From: Costus lasius | Lineage: Eukaryota; Streptophyta; Magnoliopsida; Zingiberales; Costaceae | Direction of reading: 5' to 3' | Length of the DNA: 64,000 nt | Assembly (NCBI GenBank): GCA_027563935.2 | Contig: CM050447.1 | Span: 12,182,501-12,246,500, forward strand | Translations under genes and position numbers: made by a program | Shown here: positions 44,090-56,260 of the stretch, in pieces | How positions within the stretch are numbered: position 1 is the first letter of the stretch | Layout of the letters: every line of letters starts with the position of its first letter | Notes under the pieces: generated by a model | Database searches by the model: none | Told to the model about the DNA's origin: nothing | Seen by the model: only the letters and a program-made list of their open reading frames with translations

Positions 44090-45530
44090 CTTGTCCTCAA
44101 GACTTGTGATCCTGCGTCTGTCCTCCGCCATCAAATATGTATCCCTCCATCGCTCTTCTATCCTCGACAATGTCCCAATCCTCATCCTCGGCTAAGATCA
44201 TGAGATTCAAGTTCTTGTTGGCGCAACGATGCATCGGGTGGTAGGGCTGATCGCACCTGAAACATAAACCCTTTTCTTGTTTGGTCTTGAAATCTTGGTA
44301 AGAAAGATATCTACCTCCTCTTTGCTTATTGGGTGCTTGACCTCCCTCCGAACTTTTACGGTTGCTATCCTCACTAATTGGTGGTTGTAGTCAGCCGTCC
44401 ACAACGACACTGGCCTTGGGTGATGCAGTGCTCCCCAACTTATTTTTCACATTGATTCTAGCTCCTCCTGAATTATGCTACTCTGTTCCTATGGCAGTCG
44501 GTTGCGCAAAGATGCCAGATGTATGCGATGACATTCCGGTTCTCCCTCCCATTGTTGCCTTGGCAGCCCAATTAGTACTTTCCTTGCCCGTTAGAACTCC
44601 TTCAAAATTTCTTGCTAATTGTATCGCCTTCCTCACTGTTGGGGGGTTAAAAGTGCGCACTCACCTCCTAATCTCCTCTTGCAATCCACTGAGAAAGTAG
44701 CCAAAATACTGTGATGAAGGCAGTCGGAGGAGCCTAGCTACCAATCCTTCGAAAGCTTCCACGAATTCATCTACTGACTTATGGCCTTGTTCCAAGGACG
44801 CCAACATCTCATAGGGATTCGCTGCGCTGCTCTCGCCGAACCGTTCCATCAATTCATCCTTCAAGGCTTCCCATGTAATGTCCGGTTCCATTTTTCGAAT
44901 CCAACTGAACCAGTGCACTGCCGCTCCTTCCATGCTCACAAAAGCCCAAGGGACGCGCTGTGCATTGGGGATCCCTTGCACATTGAAATATCGCTTAGCT
45001 CTTAAGATCCAACCAAGAGGGTCTATCCCATTGAAGGTGGGTAATTCCACCTTGCGACACATCAACCGCCGCTCCTCATTGTTAGGTATGCCCCAATCCT
45101 CAAAAGTCATAGCCTCTTGCCCCTCCTCAGGCCTCCTCATTGTTTCTTCCCTATGGTTATTCCACTTGGTTCTTCCAATCCAGGCTACCGGCTCCCATCG
45201 TGGCCGTGAACCACCCTCCTCCGGTACTAGAATGGGCTCATCCCGCCAATCACCCGTTCGAACTTGAATTGGAGTGGATGTCCTATGCTCACGCAGTGGT
45301 GGAGGCAAGGGAACGTCATTTTCTTCAGTCATTTTCCCCTTCATAAACGTAGCAAACATCTCCTTTAATTCATTCATGTCTTCCCTTATCCTTCTTCGAT
45401 CCTCCTCTGCCTCTCGCAGCCTCTCTTCATGAGAAGCCGCCTCCGCCCGACGCTTCTCCTCTCCGGCAAGAAGCTCGGCCACAGATTTCTCCAAGGCTTC
45501 AAATCGGGTCTCCGCGCGTGTCGCGGCCAT
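44090..45530 (-). pseudogene. Gag of the non-autonomous LTR element, with zinc knuckle
   Basis: The first ATG is 45530 (MAATRAETRFEALEKS), within a frame open from 45545. A coiled-coil N-terminus rich in E/R (residues about 10-70) is followed by the Ty3/gypsy gag core (VELPTFNGIDPLGWILRAK, then VSMEGAAVHWFSW and LMERFG). The frame meets a TGA at 44661-44663 and continues in the same frame (VRTFNPPTVRKA) to a second stop at 44478-44480. A CCHC knuckle, CFRCDQPYHPMHRC, is readable at about 44220-44265. Given the near-identical LTRs, the stops are recent or were carried by the source copy. The truncated first product would still hold most of the capsid region. Confidence 0.85.
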
Positions 45531-46385
45531 GTTCCTCTCCAGCAAGAAGCTCGGCCGCAGATTTATGCCTGCTGTTGCTGTCTGCTGGAAAAAACCCTTA
45601 CTGCAAGTCGTCGCCGACTGAAAAGATTCAGCAGTAGGAAGCGTCGCAAAGCCCCTCCCACTGTCGCTTCCACGCTCACCCTAGATCCGCTATCGCAACC
45701 CCCCCGGCAGCTTCTTCTTCACTGATGTCCGCACGGAGCAGCCGCTACCCTTGATTCACCCCCACAGGAGGCGTCGCAAGCCCCCTCTGCCGCGCTCGGA
45801 GGGGTCTTCCGCCGAAGGCTGCGGCACCACCGATGGCTTCGCACGCACAATCTTTGTTGTCACGCGTGAGGCGAGTAGCGGAAGATCTTTGCTCGACTCC
45901 GCCTCCCTACGTCCAGCAACTCGAAGGAGTCCCGTCCAGCAACTCGAAGGAGTCCCACCCCTCTTCTGTTAGCACGTCGGGAAGTCGCTTCCCATGGTCG
46001 CCCCGCACGAAGCGTCTTCGCTGATTCTGCCTCGCACGAAGATGTCGCTGCCGTGTCCACCTAGAATCTCCGATCGCACAAAGGCTTCGTTGGTCGCACG
46101 AAGGTTTTGTCGCAGCGCCCGCCTGGGATCTCCGCCTGTCTGTACTAAGCCTCTTCGCCGCATCTGCCTCGGACGGCTGCGTCGCAGCGTTCGCCTCTCT
46201 CGACAGCTTCCTTCGCAAGGTCCGCCTTCCGCACCTGCACACGACAGGTGATGCAAGTGCCGCCGCGAAGCATGTCGCTGACCCGTTCAAGCTTTCCTTA
46301 ACCTAGATGCGATTAGACGAAGCCCTCTTCTCTCGAGAAGCAGGTTTTCGCCGTCGCCCCAGTGGAATCCGGCAGGTCGGACCAC

Positions 46386-46558
46386 TGTTAGGACTCAAGA
46401 AATGAGTCCTCCCTCAAGCCACCGTAGGTGACGAGTTTCCTCTCCAAAGGAGACAGCACACAAAAGATAAAACCCTAGCTATCCTCTCATTCCCTCACTC
46501 CCCTTACAAATACCCCTCTCCCTTTCCCCCGGGCCTGGGCCAGGCCCAGTCCGTAACA
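46386..46558 (-). repeat. 5' LTR of the gag-only element
   Basis: 173 bp, nearly identical to 43895-44067. On the minus strand the next bases are GTGGTCCGACCTGCCGG; TGG at the second base fits a PBS, but it is not the common initiator-Met sequence and I cannot assign the tRNA. Confidence 0.9.
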
Positions 46559-46563
46559 TATTA

Positions 46564-48420
46564 TGACCAAACTGTAACGTAAACAATCAGAAGAATAATA
46601 AAACCCTTTTATCCAGATATAACTCATTGACCACTAGATTTCCAAGGCATAAATGCTAAAATATAAATTTAGAAAGAGAAATGACTACTAGCTTTTAACA
46701 TGGATCTAATTCAACTATTACCCTAAACACAACTATTAAGCCTGCAGAACTTGGAAGCACTGACACGTGCATGAAATTACAGCTAAATTAGAAAAAAAAA
46801 TTAATTTGTTGAAGACAGATGTTATTATGATTGAGGAGCTTCAGTAGTAAGTGTGATAGAATAGAATTTCAAGGGTACTGTTTTCCACTGATCAATTCCA
46901 ACTCCATCTCACTCAGAACCATATTACCCGCTAATAGCTAAAGAATATGTACATGAGTTTTTTGAAAAGATTTTTTTAACCATCTTAAAGAGATAATTTC
47001 TGTTGGACGTTGGTCAAAAAATTTAAATTAATCCCTTAAACTGGAGATAAATGGATGGATGCAGACGAGTCCAAGAATGTTCTATATTCCAAACAGAGTT
47101 ATAATACCTTGTGTAAGGTCATCAATGGAGGTATACAGTTCAAGAGTCCAATAAAATACATTTTACTTACATAAAAAATAAAAAAAAAGACTATATATTC
47201 CTTGATTATTTTAAATCCATGACAATAAATTGGAATGATTGGTGCTGAAAGTATCAAGAATTTTAATAACAAAAATTTTCATTCCCGGTGGCGTAACATT
47301 GGACCAACTATTGAGATTGTACCAAAGCTTGTAATAATAAGACACTATTGTCCAAAGAAACTGAGTATTGAGCTTTAATCCTTGATTGCTCATATACAAT
47401 TATTACCAATCCAACACGAACTGGTATAAAGAAACACATTAGTGGGTACACGTGCAAACTATCTAACATAGGCAACAATACAATTGGTTTAAAAGCAACA
47501 TAAATCACAGGGACAGTATGCAAAAATATAAAAAATTACAAAGGGACTTGTGAATTGTGCTACCCTGGTTTACGAAGAGAAATGTCATGGAATATGAGGC
47601 CTAATGCTTACTAAGTTTACTAACTTAGGCTTAAGCATTTTAAATTGAACTATGCAGTTTCAAACTTATGAAGTTAATGATTTAATTTTCTCAGGCAAGT
47701 CATGGTATGAGAGCAAACTTAGTTCTACGCATAACCAGAGACCAATATAAAAGGGCAATTGTGGCCTTGTGGGTGGTGGAGCCACCATTGGCTAATATCG
47801 ATTGTTATCGACTAAGGGTAGTTCTCAACTGTGTTAGACCATAAACTTGACACGACAAGTCTTAAAGGAGATTGTGATACCTGATTTAGTCTCCCAGAGA
47901 AATATCATGGTATATAATGCCGCATGAGTTTACTAACGTCAATTTGGGTCCATGCATTTTAAATTTGGATGCTTGTTTTAGCCCCATAATACTACTATAA
48001 TATGCAAGAAACTAGATTAATCAAGCGTGATAGCTGAAGTTGTGTGTGAAAAAAAAAAGAGAGACGAGTTTAAGAACCATTCAGTTCAAAAATTAAGACT
48101 AACATAGCAAAGTACTTCATATTAGAATTAGTAGGTGCATCTGAATCCCAGCGCTCAGAGTCCAGGTAGCCAACAGTAAAGATAGCATTAAATCTCACAG
48201 CACGAATGTTACCGGAAGCAAAACCCCTCATCCATCATTTACGAGACAGTTAAAACTCTAAACACGCTACGAAGAATCTAGGAAAAAAAGCCGATCACAA
48301 GATCATTACTTCCATTTTTTTACAAAAAAAGCCACATAATAACCAACAAATATCCGATCCCAAAAGAACGATCTGTATTGCGAAAAAAAAAAATCAGATT
48401 TTTAAGAGAGGGGGAGACAT
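46564..48420. other. Intergenic region with a degenerate internal duplication
   Basis: AT-rich. Around 47575-47650 and 47895-47970 the same phrase recurs in decayed form (GAGAAATRTCATGG, then TTTACTAACNTNA and GCATTTTAAATT), as if an old repeat were duplicated about 320 bp apart. No coding domain recognised. Confidence 0.5.
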
Positions 48421-48479
48421 AGATAGATGGGGAAAAATAGAATATAGTTCATACAAGGCGGGCGATCGTGCACCAGCAA

Positions 48480-48680
48480 TCAGTGGTGGGTGGTGGTGTG
48501 GGGGTCAGAGCGGCGGAAGTGATTGTAGGCGGTCTCGGCGGCGAGGTAGATGCCGAAGGCGACAAGGGCGATGCCGAGGCCAGGGGTGGCATGGCGCAGG
48601 TTGTTGGTGACCATGGGGTGCTTTCTCCACTCATCTCTCCGCCGGAAGAACTCCCCTGTCGGTCCAAGCGGCTTCGCCAT
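48480..48680 (-). CDS. NADH dehydrogenase (complex I) subunit NDUFB3/B12
   Basis: The 66-aa frame starts at the ATG at 48680 (MAKPLGPTGEFFRRRDEW). The longer frame to 48830 only extends into the 5' leader. MAKPLG, the block RRRDEWRKHPM, a conserved RHATPGLGI segment and one membrane span (about residues 34-50, LGIALVAFGIYLAAETAY) match the plant NDUFB3/B12 family, an accessory subunit of the membrane arm of mitochondrial complex I. Length is as expected (about 65-75 aa). The His/Thr-rich tail (PHTTTHH) is typical of variable ends. It appears to be a single coding exon. Neighbours are retroelements and spacer, with no linked respiratory genes. Confidence 0.9.
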   Translation of the reverse strand: MAKPLGPTGEFFRRRDEWRKHPMVTNNLRHATPGLGIALVAFGIYLAAETAYNHFRRSDPHTTTHH

Positions 48681-48767
48681 TCCAAGATCACGCTTCGCTC
48701 TCCTCTCGCTCTGAATTCTCTGGAATGGGAATAGGTTGCCACTCCCCCAAATTCCCGACTCATTAGC

Positions 48768-48825
48768 AGCCCAGACGGGCTCATAATTCCAACGGCCGAG
48801 GCCTGTCACACAGCGGCCCAGCCCA
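48768..48825 (-). promoter_or_regulatory. Site II (TGGGCC/T) boxes of the complex I gene
   Basis: On the minus strand TGGGCT and TGGGCC lie back to back at 48825-48820 and 48820-48815, and another TGGGCT is at 48773-48768, about 90-145 bp upstream of the start codon. Site II elements are the usual promoter boxes of plant nuclear genes for oxidative phosphorylation and are bound by TCP factors. This supports the gene being transcribed from here. Confidence 0.75.
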
Positions 48826-48889
48826 AACAAAAATACGGTTACCTCATTTCTTCATTTCGCTTTTCTCCCTTTAGAATATAATTTAATTA

Positions 48890-50342
48890 TTTATTCACCC
48901 AAATTTTTGTGATTTTCTCAAGTTGATACAAAATCCAAGTTATGTAACTGTTGGTCAAACCCTAATGCGGTTCAAGACCTTGAGTCTTTTTTTATAAAAG
49001 GCAAGTGATAATTAAAGATGAAGGCGAAATATAAATTTAAAAATTTTATATTATTAATACCTTAGACATTTAAAATAGTTGTGTTTAATCTAACATAGAA
49101 CATTCTCTCTCATTGAGCCAATAATAGGAAAGTTACAAGTGCACAGGAACTTAATCCACATTCTAGACCTAATTATAATTCCACTACACAATCTATAATA
49201 TACATTAGCAAAGTAAAGATATTCATTCCCGAATGATCTAATTCTAGTTCTTTCCCATAATCTTTCCTATTTCCTTTTTTTTCTTAATAGATCAATTTTT
49301 CTATTGATAGTCTAAAGAAGTAAACTCCAGCTTGAACATAGGATTCAATTAATAAAGACATTGCTAAAATTGTCAAAAAAAATTTTTTTTGACATATACA
49401 AGTAATAAAGGTGAAAGTTATCTCTAATATGTTTTCCATTCAAATTCAATATATTTTTTATTTTTTTTTCTCTCAATTTTCCGTCAAAACAAACACAATC
49501 TTTAATCAAAATGATACTAAAAAGGCTTTTTAAATCTAGATAGGGCAATAGTGGCATGAATATCCTCTCCAATGTATTTATTTATAGTTGATTCCCAGTA
49601 AAAGAAGGCCAATCATCAACAATGCAAAACCTTTGGCTAACCAGTAAACTTTTTGCAAAAAAAAAAAATTATTACATAAGCCGAGCATTGACTAAGCAGC
49701 TATATATCCTGCTTCGCTACAATTAATTGTTTCCGCTACTAAAGAATAACCCTCGTTTGTGGAATAATGGATTGTCCAAATCACCTTCTAATTTGAAATT
49801 TGAAACAGTTTGTTGTTCAGCTCCATGGCAACTTATTGCATCTTCTGTTATTTGAACAATAAACTAGAAAATGGTATGAGAATGTATTACTCAGGCCGAA
49901 ACTATCCAATTTTCATCCATTCATTTCCTGAAACTGAAATCTCTGGCTTTTGCTTTCCCACACTGCCCAAACAAAGAGAGACGATAAGCGTTTGGGGATC
50001 TTAAAAGAATTCCTCGTTTTACCTGATAGTAACAGAAGCAGTCACAGACTGAGCTTTTTTTTTTTGTGTTCAAAAAGCCTTTAAAGTAAAATAGCAAGGA
50101 AACGAAAACGCCCAGTAGTTACCTTTCCTCGGTGTTTGGTGGTTTTCCAGCAAAGGAACCTATTGCAACTTGGTCCAGATTCGTAACCCCTGTAATGTAA
50201 TGTAGCAGTTCATACGGATATCAAGCTAGAGAGAATAGTAGATTGGTTATAACGCATAATATTTGTAGAAAATTTGGAATATCTTCAAGATGAAAAAAAA
50301 AGGTAGAGGAACAAGAAGCAACCACATAGGTACAAGATAAAT
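48890..50342. other. Intergenic region between complex I and STICHEL-like genes
   Basis: AT-rich, with no recognised coding domain. The part below 50342 should include the 3' untranslated region of the STICHEL-like gene. Frames at 49345-49572 and 49810-50004 are not supported. Confidence 0.5.
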
Positions 50343-53300
50343 TTACATGATTTCCTTGTCAAAGTTGTCGGTCGTTCTGATAAGGTGCAACAAACTTGGA
50401 GAGGAAGCATAGTGATTGGCACTTCTTGTATGTTCCGTGTGGAGGTTCTCAGAGGCACTGATTCTCAAAGCTTTGAACTCATGATCCAGTTCATCATTGC
50501 CACGTTTTAATGAATTTTCTTTTTCCATCAAGCTCTGTTTACTGAAGTGATGGTTGACTCCATTTTGTGGAAAAACTTCGCTATTACCAGGCTTTGACAA
50601 GCTTACACGTCCAGTCTCTGCAGCTTGAAGCTCTGCGATCTGCAAATTCTGCTGATCGGTTTCTGCTTTCAGAGACACTGGGACTGGAATCGCCTGATCT
50701 TTATCATTTTCAGCGTATGAACCATGTTTTCTTTGAGAAGGTAACTTGGGTTCACTGGTCGCTGCATAGACCATGTTTCCAGAAGCAGATTTGTCATATT
50801 TTTCATGTGTTAATACTGGACATCCTTCACGGCAATCTAAAATTCTGTTTTCCATTATCTTACCGTTGTTGGGATCATATTTATGGTTCTTATAATTCAA
50901 ATCTAATTGCTTATCTTGTTCCATTTGGGTGCTCAGAGGAGAAGGGTCTGATTGGGATCCCTCAGCAGGAGAGATGGGTATAAGTTGCATTCTGACATCT
51001 ACGTTGTCCCCCAAGACCAACTCCATTGAGTTTGTAATGCTGCTCAGAAATGTCTCGGCTCTAGACATTACAATACCATCCTCAAATCCAATATGAGCAA
51101 CCAATGTGCCTGCAAAGAGTGGCAAAGAAACCTCGACATCAGGCGCAAATCACCAGTAATGCAGATTCAAGAACATCATATGAAACTTAACTGCTTGCAA
51201 GGGCAAAGTCAGTTTGTCAAAAGTAAATGACATATACTTGCAGATCATTCATATATGTAACTTAGAAACAAAATGAACAACTTTGATTGGTGAGTTAACA
51301 TTATCTTATTCTGCTCTGGAGGAAAAAATATTCAACTTACTAAAACCTCATAACAATGAGCAGGCATTCAAGGTTACGGCGCAGGAACTTACAACATAGG
51401 TCTTATATCCTTTCTGTGCATGGAATGGAAGTAGTGCTTCCATAATGCAAATGCTACTGTTCACTGTGCAATGTACACCTTTGCGTTATTTGCTTTTGAC
51501 AAATGACAAAACATATTCAAACCAAATATCCTAAAATAGCTTCATGTTTGTTTATCATGAACTTCATGCTACATCATCTGATCATGACACATTTACCCTT
51601 TTCAACAAGAACAATTTGAAAGTGGATCAAATTTGCTTAGTTACCAAAAGCAATTTTCTCAAGCATATGAATTAACAAGCGTAAAAATAATAGAGATAAC
51701 TAATTATATTCAAGAAATATTGAACACAAAAATTGATTGTCCATTATAGGTATAAACTATAAAGTGGGAAATAAAACTTAAGAAGGAAAAAAAGCATTAC
51801 TTGATTATACTAAAAAGCGGGTCACCAACAGGGAGATAATTGTAGAACTTTATGGACAGTCAATACAAGAACAAGGAACATGTCATGAAGAAAAAAAAAA
51901 AGAATACGCAGTCAAATTTATCTTGCCTTCACCCTGAGCAAGTGATAGAAGCCGTCCATAGTCAAACAGCAACTGTCTGAGCGCGTTGGAATGGCATCGA
52001 AGAATGCAGAGACTCCAAATTTCATCTAGTAATTCTGGATTTACAAGCCTGAATATTTCTTTTCTACTAACATCTTTTGTATGACAAGAATCATGTAATA
52101 TTTTGTGAAAGGATCCCCTGTGTGCAGGAAACACTTTACAAGTTAGAACATACCACCAGTGTGGACAAGAATTTTTTAGGACAATACAAGTATAAAGCTA
52201 ACATTTTGTTAGCAACATTTTGTTCTTTTTAGGGACGAATTGATACTGAAGTTTGGTATTTTTGAAGTATTTAATCAAAACCTCAATTTTCAATCAATCT
52301 ATGCATGGATTATTAGCTTTACAATAAATATACCATGCCACATTAGGTGGGTGTCACTTGTAATATTACACAAAAGCCGCATCTAATTTTCAAATAAGCC
52401 ATATTCCCTTAAAACCCTTCTAAAAAACCCTGAAATTCAAATTCCAAATTAGGGCCAAAGCGAACCTAACAGCTATAACTATGGGCTTAGTTCTCGTACA
52501 AGTTCGTACAAGTTGTCAGGCTTGAAAAATGATAAGCTTCACGTAGTTTAAGCTAAGCTATATACAGGGCATAAATGAGCTAGTTTACAGACCCAGAGCT
52601 AGTTTACAGACCCAGGAATAAGTTTGTTTTATTAATTTATTACACAGTTATAATATATGATTCTTTTGTATACACTTTTTTATCTACTTATAATATATAT
52701 ATACACACAAGGGTTTAGAATCTCGATCCGTACTAGTGCAATATTTTTATTTTTGTCTTGTGTCAGACAAGTACTACCAGATATACCAACACTATGCTAA
52801 CACTGGTGCCGGACTAAACTGCACATACCAGGTGGTATGGACCTTGGTACATAAATCTATTCATTTACTCTATGTAGTGTCCATTGAATATTTAATTTTG
52901 ATGACCGGCTAAATGTAACTTTACATTATTAATTTTGATAAGCTAATAGAATATAGATTGTACTACTTTTTCGAGCCTTATATACATGAGTGGTAAATGA
53001 GCCATCTTCTATGAAATTTCAATGAACCAAGCCAACTTGACTTTTTTCTAGTTCAATCATTCTTGAGCTTTAACTTGATAGTACTTTATCTAGTTAAGCA
53101 TATCAAAGCTACACTACTCATGTCTCATTTGTAGCCCTAATCCAAACCCCCTTCTCCCTAACTTTGTCTTTCCTTTTACTCAATGCTTGTGCCTTGTCCG
53201 AACATCTAACCAATCTCTGTGGGTTGGCTTAGTCAGCAATCCGATGTGGGAATGGTAATCCAAAAGGTACATCTCGTTGGACAGTTAAATTAGTGTACTA

Positions 53301-53675
53301 ACGATCCAATAATCGGCCTCCTGGAAGTTAGATTTATTTGTTACAATTGCTCACGTTCCTTGTATATATTTTTATAAGTTAGGTGTTGAATAAATCAGTT
53401 AAATATCCAAAAGTTCATTATTTATTCATTAATAAACCCGTTGCTCTATTCAGTAAATTACCTGTTCTCACCTACTGCTGAGACTGTGTCTATGTGCCCC
53501 CTGCTGCTGCTGCTGCTGCTGTCTAATCCATTGGGTTCTAATTTCTGACAAGAACCAAGCTGCAATAGAGTAGCAATGAACCACATTGAACGTTCACTTG
53601 AATGTCTTAGCTGCTTTTCAGCATCAGTGAGAATCTTTAACGCCTGCTGCAATCTCTCAACCTCAACTTCAGTTA
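50343..53675 (-). CDS. STICHEL-like protein (DNA polymerase III gamma/tau-like), last three exons
   Basis: The exons are 53675-53462, 52117-51927 (or 51933) and 51109-50343 (TAA). Phases are consistent across both introns (donor AG|GTAATT, acceptor CACACAG; second acceptor TTTGCAG). The exons read EVERLQQALKILTDAEKQLR..SERSMWFIATLLQLGS, then PELLDEIWSLCILRCHSNALRQLL, then GTLVAHIGFEDGIVMSRAETF and SSITNSMELVLGDNVDVRM, all hallmarks of the C-terminal part of plant STICHEL-like proteins. In Arabidopsis STICHEL controls trichome branching. The ATPase (gamma/tau-like) domain and start codon are not in view; 5' exons are expected above 53675, possibly beyond 64000. Three mobile elements lie in that direction. 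Partial gene or pseudogene cannot be decided here. Confidence 0.82.
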
Positions 53676-54347
53676 CTAGAAACATTTAGGGTACATGGTG
53701 TGAGATCAGAATTTAAAAGATAGCCAACTGCATGTAGAGTAATATATAAAATCTATCAACAATGATCCACCCACCAAAAATAAGTATGCATAGGTTTAGA
53801 GTCGTCTTTGTAAAAGGTATTATAATTTTGCCATTAGTTTCGTGGTAATAAACATGTGGACTGATGTACAAACAAAGAAATCTTAAACTATAAGCGGCAT
53901 TATCTGAACAAAAAAATAGTGTTTGTTTTACCAAAGGTTTGAGAATTGGTTTGTACTGGTACTAGAGTAGATCAATACATTACAGGTGACAAAAATGGTA
54001 ACTAATTGGTATTACTAGAAAAATGAAACAAAAGTTAAAATGGCCTCAAAATATAGGACGATACTAAAGAACTCTCTACGTGCTACATAGTTCTTATGCC
54101 TCATTTGGGCCCTAAAATGACTCATTACTAGAATTGAGAAGATATTAAGTGCTTTCCTTTGGGCTATTTGCAAGAGTTCCACTAGTCTTAAATATGAGAT
54201 TGTTCGTGTCTTCATGATTAATTGAAGGGTTTGATTATCTACATACTAGCAATTATGATAGGATGCAATTGTCACTGCTTCCTATCTGGATCTACATATT
54301 ATGAAATAATGATGCAAATTGATGTTTTATAGAGGTTTTGAATAGCC
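53676..54347. other. Intron or upstream sequence of the STICHEL-like gene
   Basis: AT-rich, no exon of the family recognised on the minus strand. The exon at 53675 begins after TTTCTAG with a split codon, so an upstream exon must exist elsewhere. Confidence 0.5.
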
Positions 54348-54480
54348 AGTTAGTCTTGTTTTTTTGTCCTTCCACAAAAATTTTCTAGGCACTGTTTGAT
54401 GTTAAATAATGATTTTTTATTAATGAGTTTCTATCCTAGATGAGTTGATTTATACATAACGAATATTGTGTCTATAGAGT

Positions 54481-54830
54481 CGATGAATACGATTTTTCTA
54501 GAATTTCTTGACAAATTTATGGTGGTATTCATTGGTGATATATTGTTGTACTCCCACACAAAAGGAGAACATGAACAGAATCTAGACAATTAATACGTAA
54601 CTTGAGGTGGAAAAATTTTATGCCAAGTTTAGTAAGTGTTCTGAGGCTAGTTTTCTTGGACAGGATATTTCTAGAAGTGTAATAGAAAATTGAGGTAGTT
54701 GTCCAATGGGAGAGACCTAAGACCATATAAGAATTTGGAAGTTTTTTTGGTTTAATAGGGTATTATTAAAATTTTGTCATAATTTTTCCAAGGTTAGCTT
54801 TGCCCTTGACTCAGTTGGGCAAGAGGATGT
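54481..54830 (+). pseudogene. Decayed gypsy reverse transcriptase fragment
   Basis: Readable pieces on the plus strand include FLEFLDKFMVVFIGDILLYS followed by EHEQNL, then in shifted frames a segment like the RT thumb (WERPKTI, FLGL, YYRRF equivalents). The catalytic FIDD is FIGD here. Several stops and frame changes make it non-functional. It is recognised only by this motif order, so borders are rough. Confidence 0.72.
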
Positions 54831-55432
54831 TAGAACTCAATAGCAGTATCTATTTGGTTTAGGTATATAAATTAGAGGACAAAATTTCCTTTATGGGAGA
54901 ATGTTATTAGTTAAAATTTTAACAGCAATAGGTATCATAAATGTGATGGGAACAGATTTCTAAATATCAAGGACTTAATTTCGAGCCTATAAAATTGAGG
55001 AACTAAATGAACATATATAAAAATAGTACTCAAATGAACAAATCAATTTAGGAGAACAATAGTTGACCGTTATTTAGGAGAATAAATGAAAGAATAGATT
55101 TCTTTAAGGAAATAACGTCATGAATTGAGAAGTTATTTTAATTTATTTCGAACTACAGAAAAAGTGGACATTTGATTGGAAAGATAATGATTTAAGGCGT
55201 TAATGGTCATTCGGTAGTTCCCCTCCTCACTTTCATTTATAGTTGCAGCTGACACATTTTTTTGGGGCTGTGTTTGGCTGTAACAAAGGGAAGAGATAGA
55301 GAGGAGAGGCACAAGGAAGAGGAGGCAGCGATAGAGTTCTCTGATGAACTTTCCAGCAAGTTTTCACAAAAAGAAAGATAACTCTGTTGTAAATTGAGGT
55401 AGGTAGTTTTAATCTGAGTGTTTTTTGTGATA

Positions 55433-55450
55433 CATATATATATATATATT
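55433..55450. repeat. AT microsatellite
   Basis: About nine TA/AT dinucleotides in a row (GATACATATATATATATATATTG). It lies near the end of the chromovirus remnant. No function inferred. Confidence 0.85.
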
Positions 55451-55845
55451 GATGCTTCTAAGAGGATTTTGGAGAACAAATTAGTCTTGTTTTGCTTATC
55501 CCTTCTGCTAAAATTTTCCTAGTCATTGTTTGATGTTAATGATGATTTTTTGAGTTCTGATACTGCACATAAGGATATGCAAATTTTTTGTGGCAAATAA
55601 GCATTATTCTATATCATTCTTTACGGGAAACACAACTGCTCAGGTTGGGATGACAAGTGTGTTGTGCTACCCACTTTTAGATAGCAAAGAAATATGAGGT
55701 TTCTGCCAATTTTTTATTAGCAGGGAGGCTAAAATGCTTCCCTACTTTGGATAAAAAAAAGGGTGGATTGTTGCCCTATTCTTGGACAGTGAATGATACT
55801 TACACTGCTGCTCATTCTTCGAAAGTAAGACACAAAATAACCCCT

Positions 55846-56090
55846 TGATTCTTTAAGGAATGGTGCTCCAAAATCACTCTAGCAAAGGAATTCCCTGACA
55901 TTCATGACTTGTACATCCACCTACATGCAACAATGGATGATTCTTTCATTCTTTCCTCTAGGAAGCAATGAGTAATTCTTTGATTCTTTAACAGGTGGTG
56001 CCATATAATCTCTCTAGCAAAGGAATTCCCTAACATTCATGATGTGTATATCTCCCTATGGGAAGCAATGGAAGATTTCTTCATTCTATC
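55846..56090. repeat. Degenerate tandem duplication, unit about 130 bp
   Basis: TTGATTCTTTAA...GGTGC...CTCTAGCAAAGGAATTCCCTRACATTCATGA... is found at 55846-55958 and again at 55979-56090, roughly 75-80% identical by eye. It lies just upstream of the second copia element. The origin is unknown. Confidence 0.75.
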
Positions 56091-56260
56091 ATTTATCTTT
56101 ACATGATAGTAGAGGCTAGTCACTTGCATAGAGCATAGAATAAAAAATCAATCCATGCTGCTCAACGCATGGTACATACCAGAGTATGAGTACAATGTTA
56201 GCATTTAGATATGCTTACATATAATATTTATAAGTATATAATATATATTTTAATAATATC

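Larger units (their letters stand above)
43895..46558 (-). mobile_element. Young gag-only LTR retrotransposon, TSD TATTA
   Basis: 2,664 bp with 173-bp LTRs (plus-strand TGTTAGGACTCAAG...GTCCGTAACA) and the 5-bp target duplication TATTA at 43890-43894 and 46559-46563. The LTRs differ at only two positions (C/T near 44003 and A/G near 44052 of the left copy), about 1.2%. Read on the minus strand it has a GC-rich leader of about 850 bp, gag with a zinc knuckle, then directly a purine tract (GAAGGTGGAGAC) and the 3' LTR. Protease, RT and integrase are wholly absent. It is a non-autonomous element that must be mobilised by a partner. Confidence 0.93.
54420..55480 (+). mobile_element. Remnant of a Ty3/gypsy chromovirus (RT piece, PPT, 3' LTR)
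   Basis: A decayed RT stretch (54481-54830) is followed by GAGGACAAAATTTCCTTTATGGGAGAATG at about 54877-54905. This is the purine tract and LTR start typical of Del/Tekay-like elements. The next ~570 bp, with a promoter-like GC/AG-rich end near 55280-55330, would be the LTR. RNase H, integrase and the chromodomain are deleted. Flanking text of about 70 bp at 54348-54420 recurs at 55480-55550, bracketing the remnant. Borders are approximate. Confidence 0.65.

Noticed and set aside
45546..46385. Frames of 60-130 aa on both strands
   Set aside because: This is the GC-rich leader of the gag-only element, with short duplications (such as the 25-bp repeat near 45910-45955); no domain.
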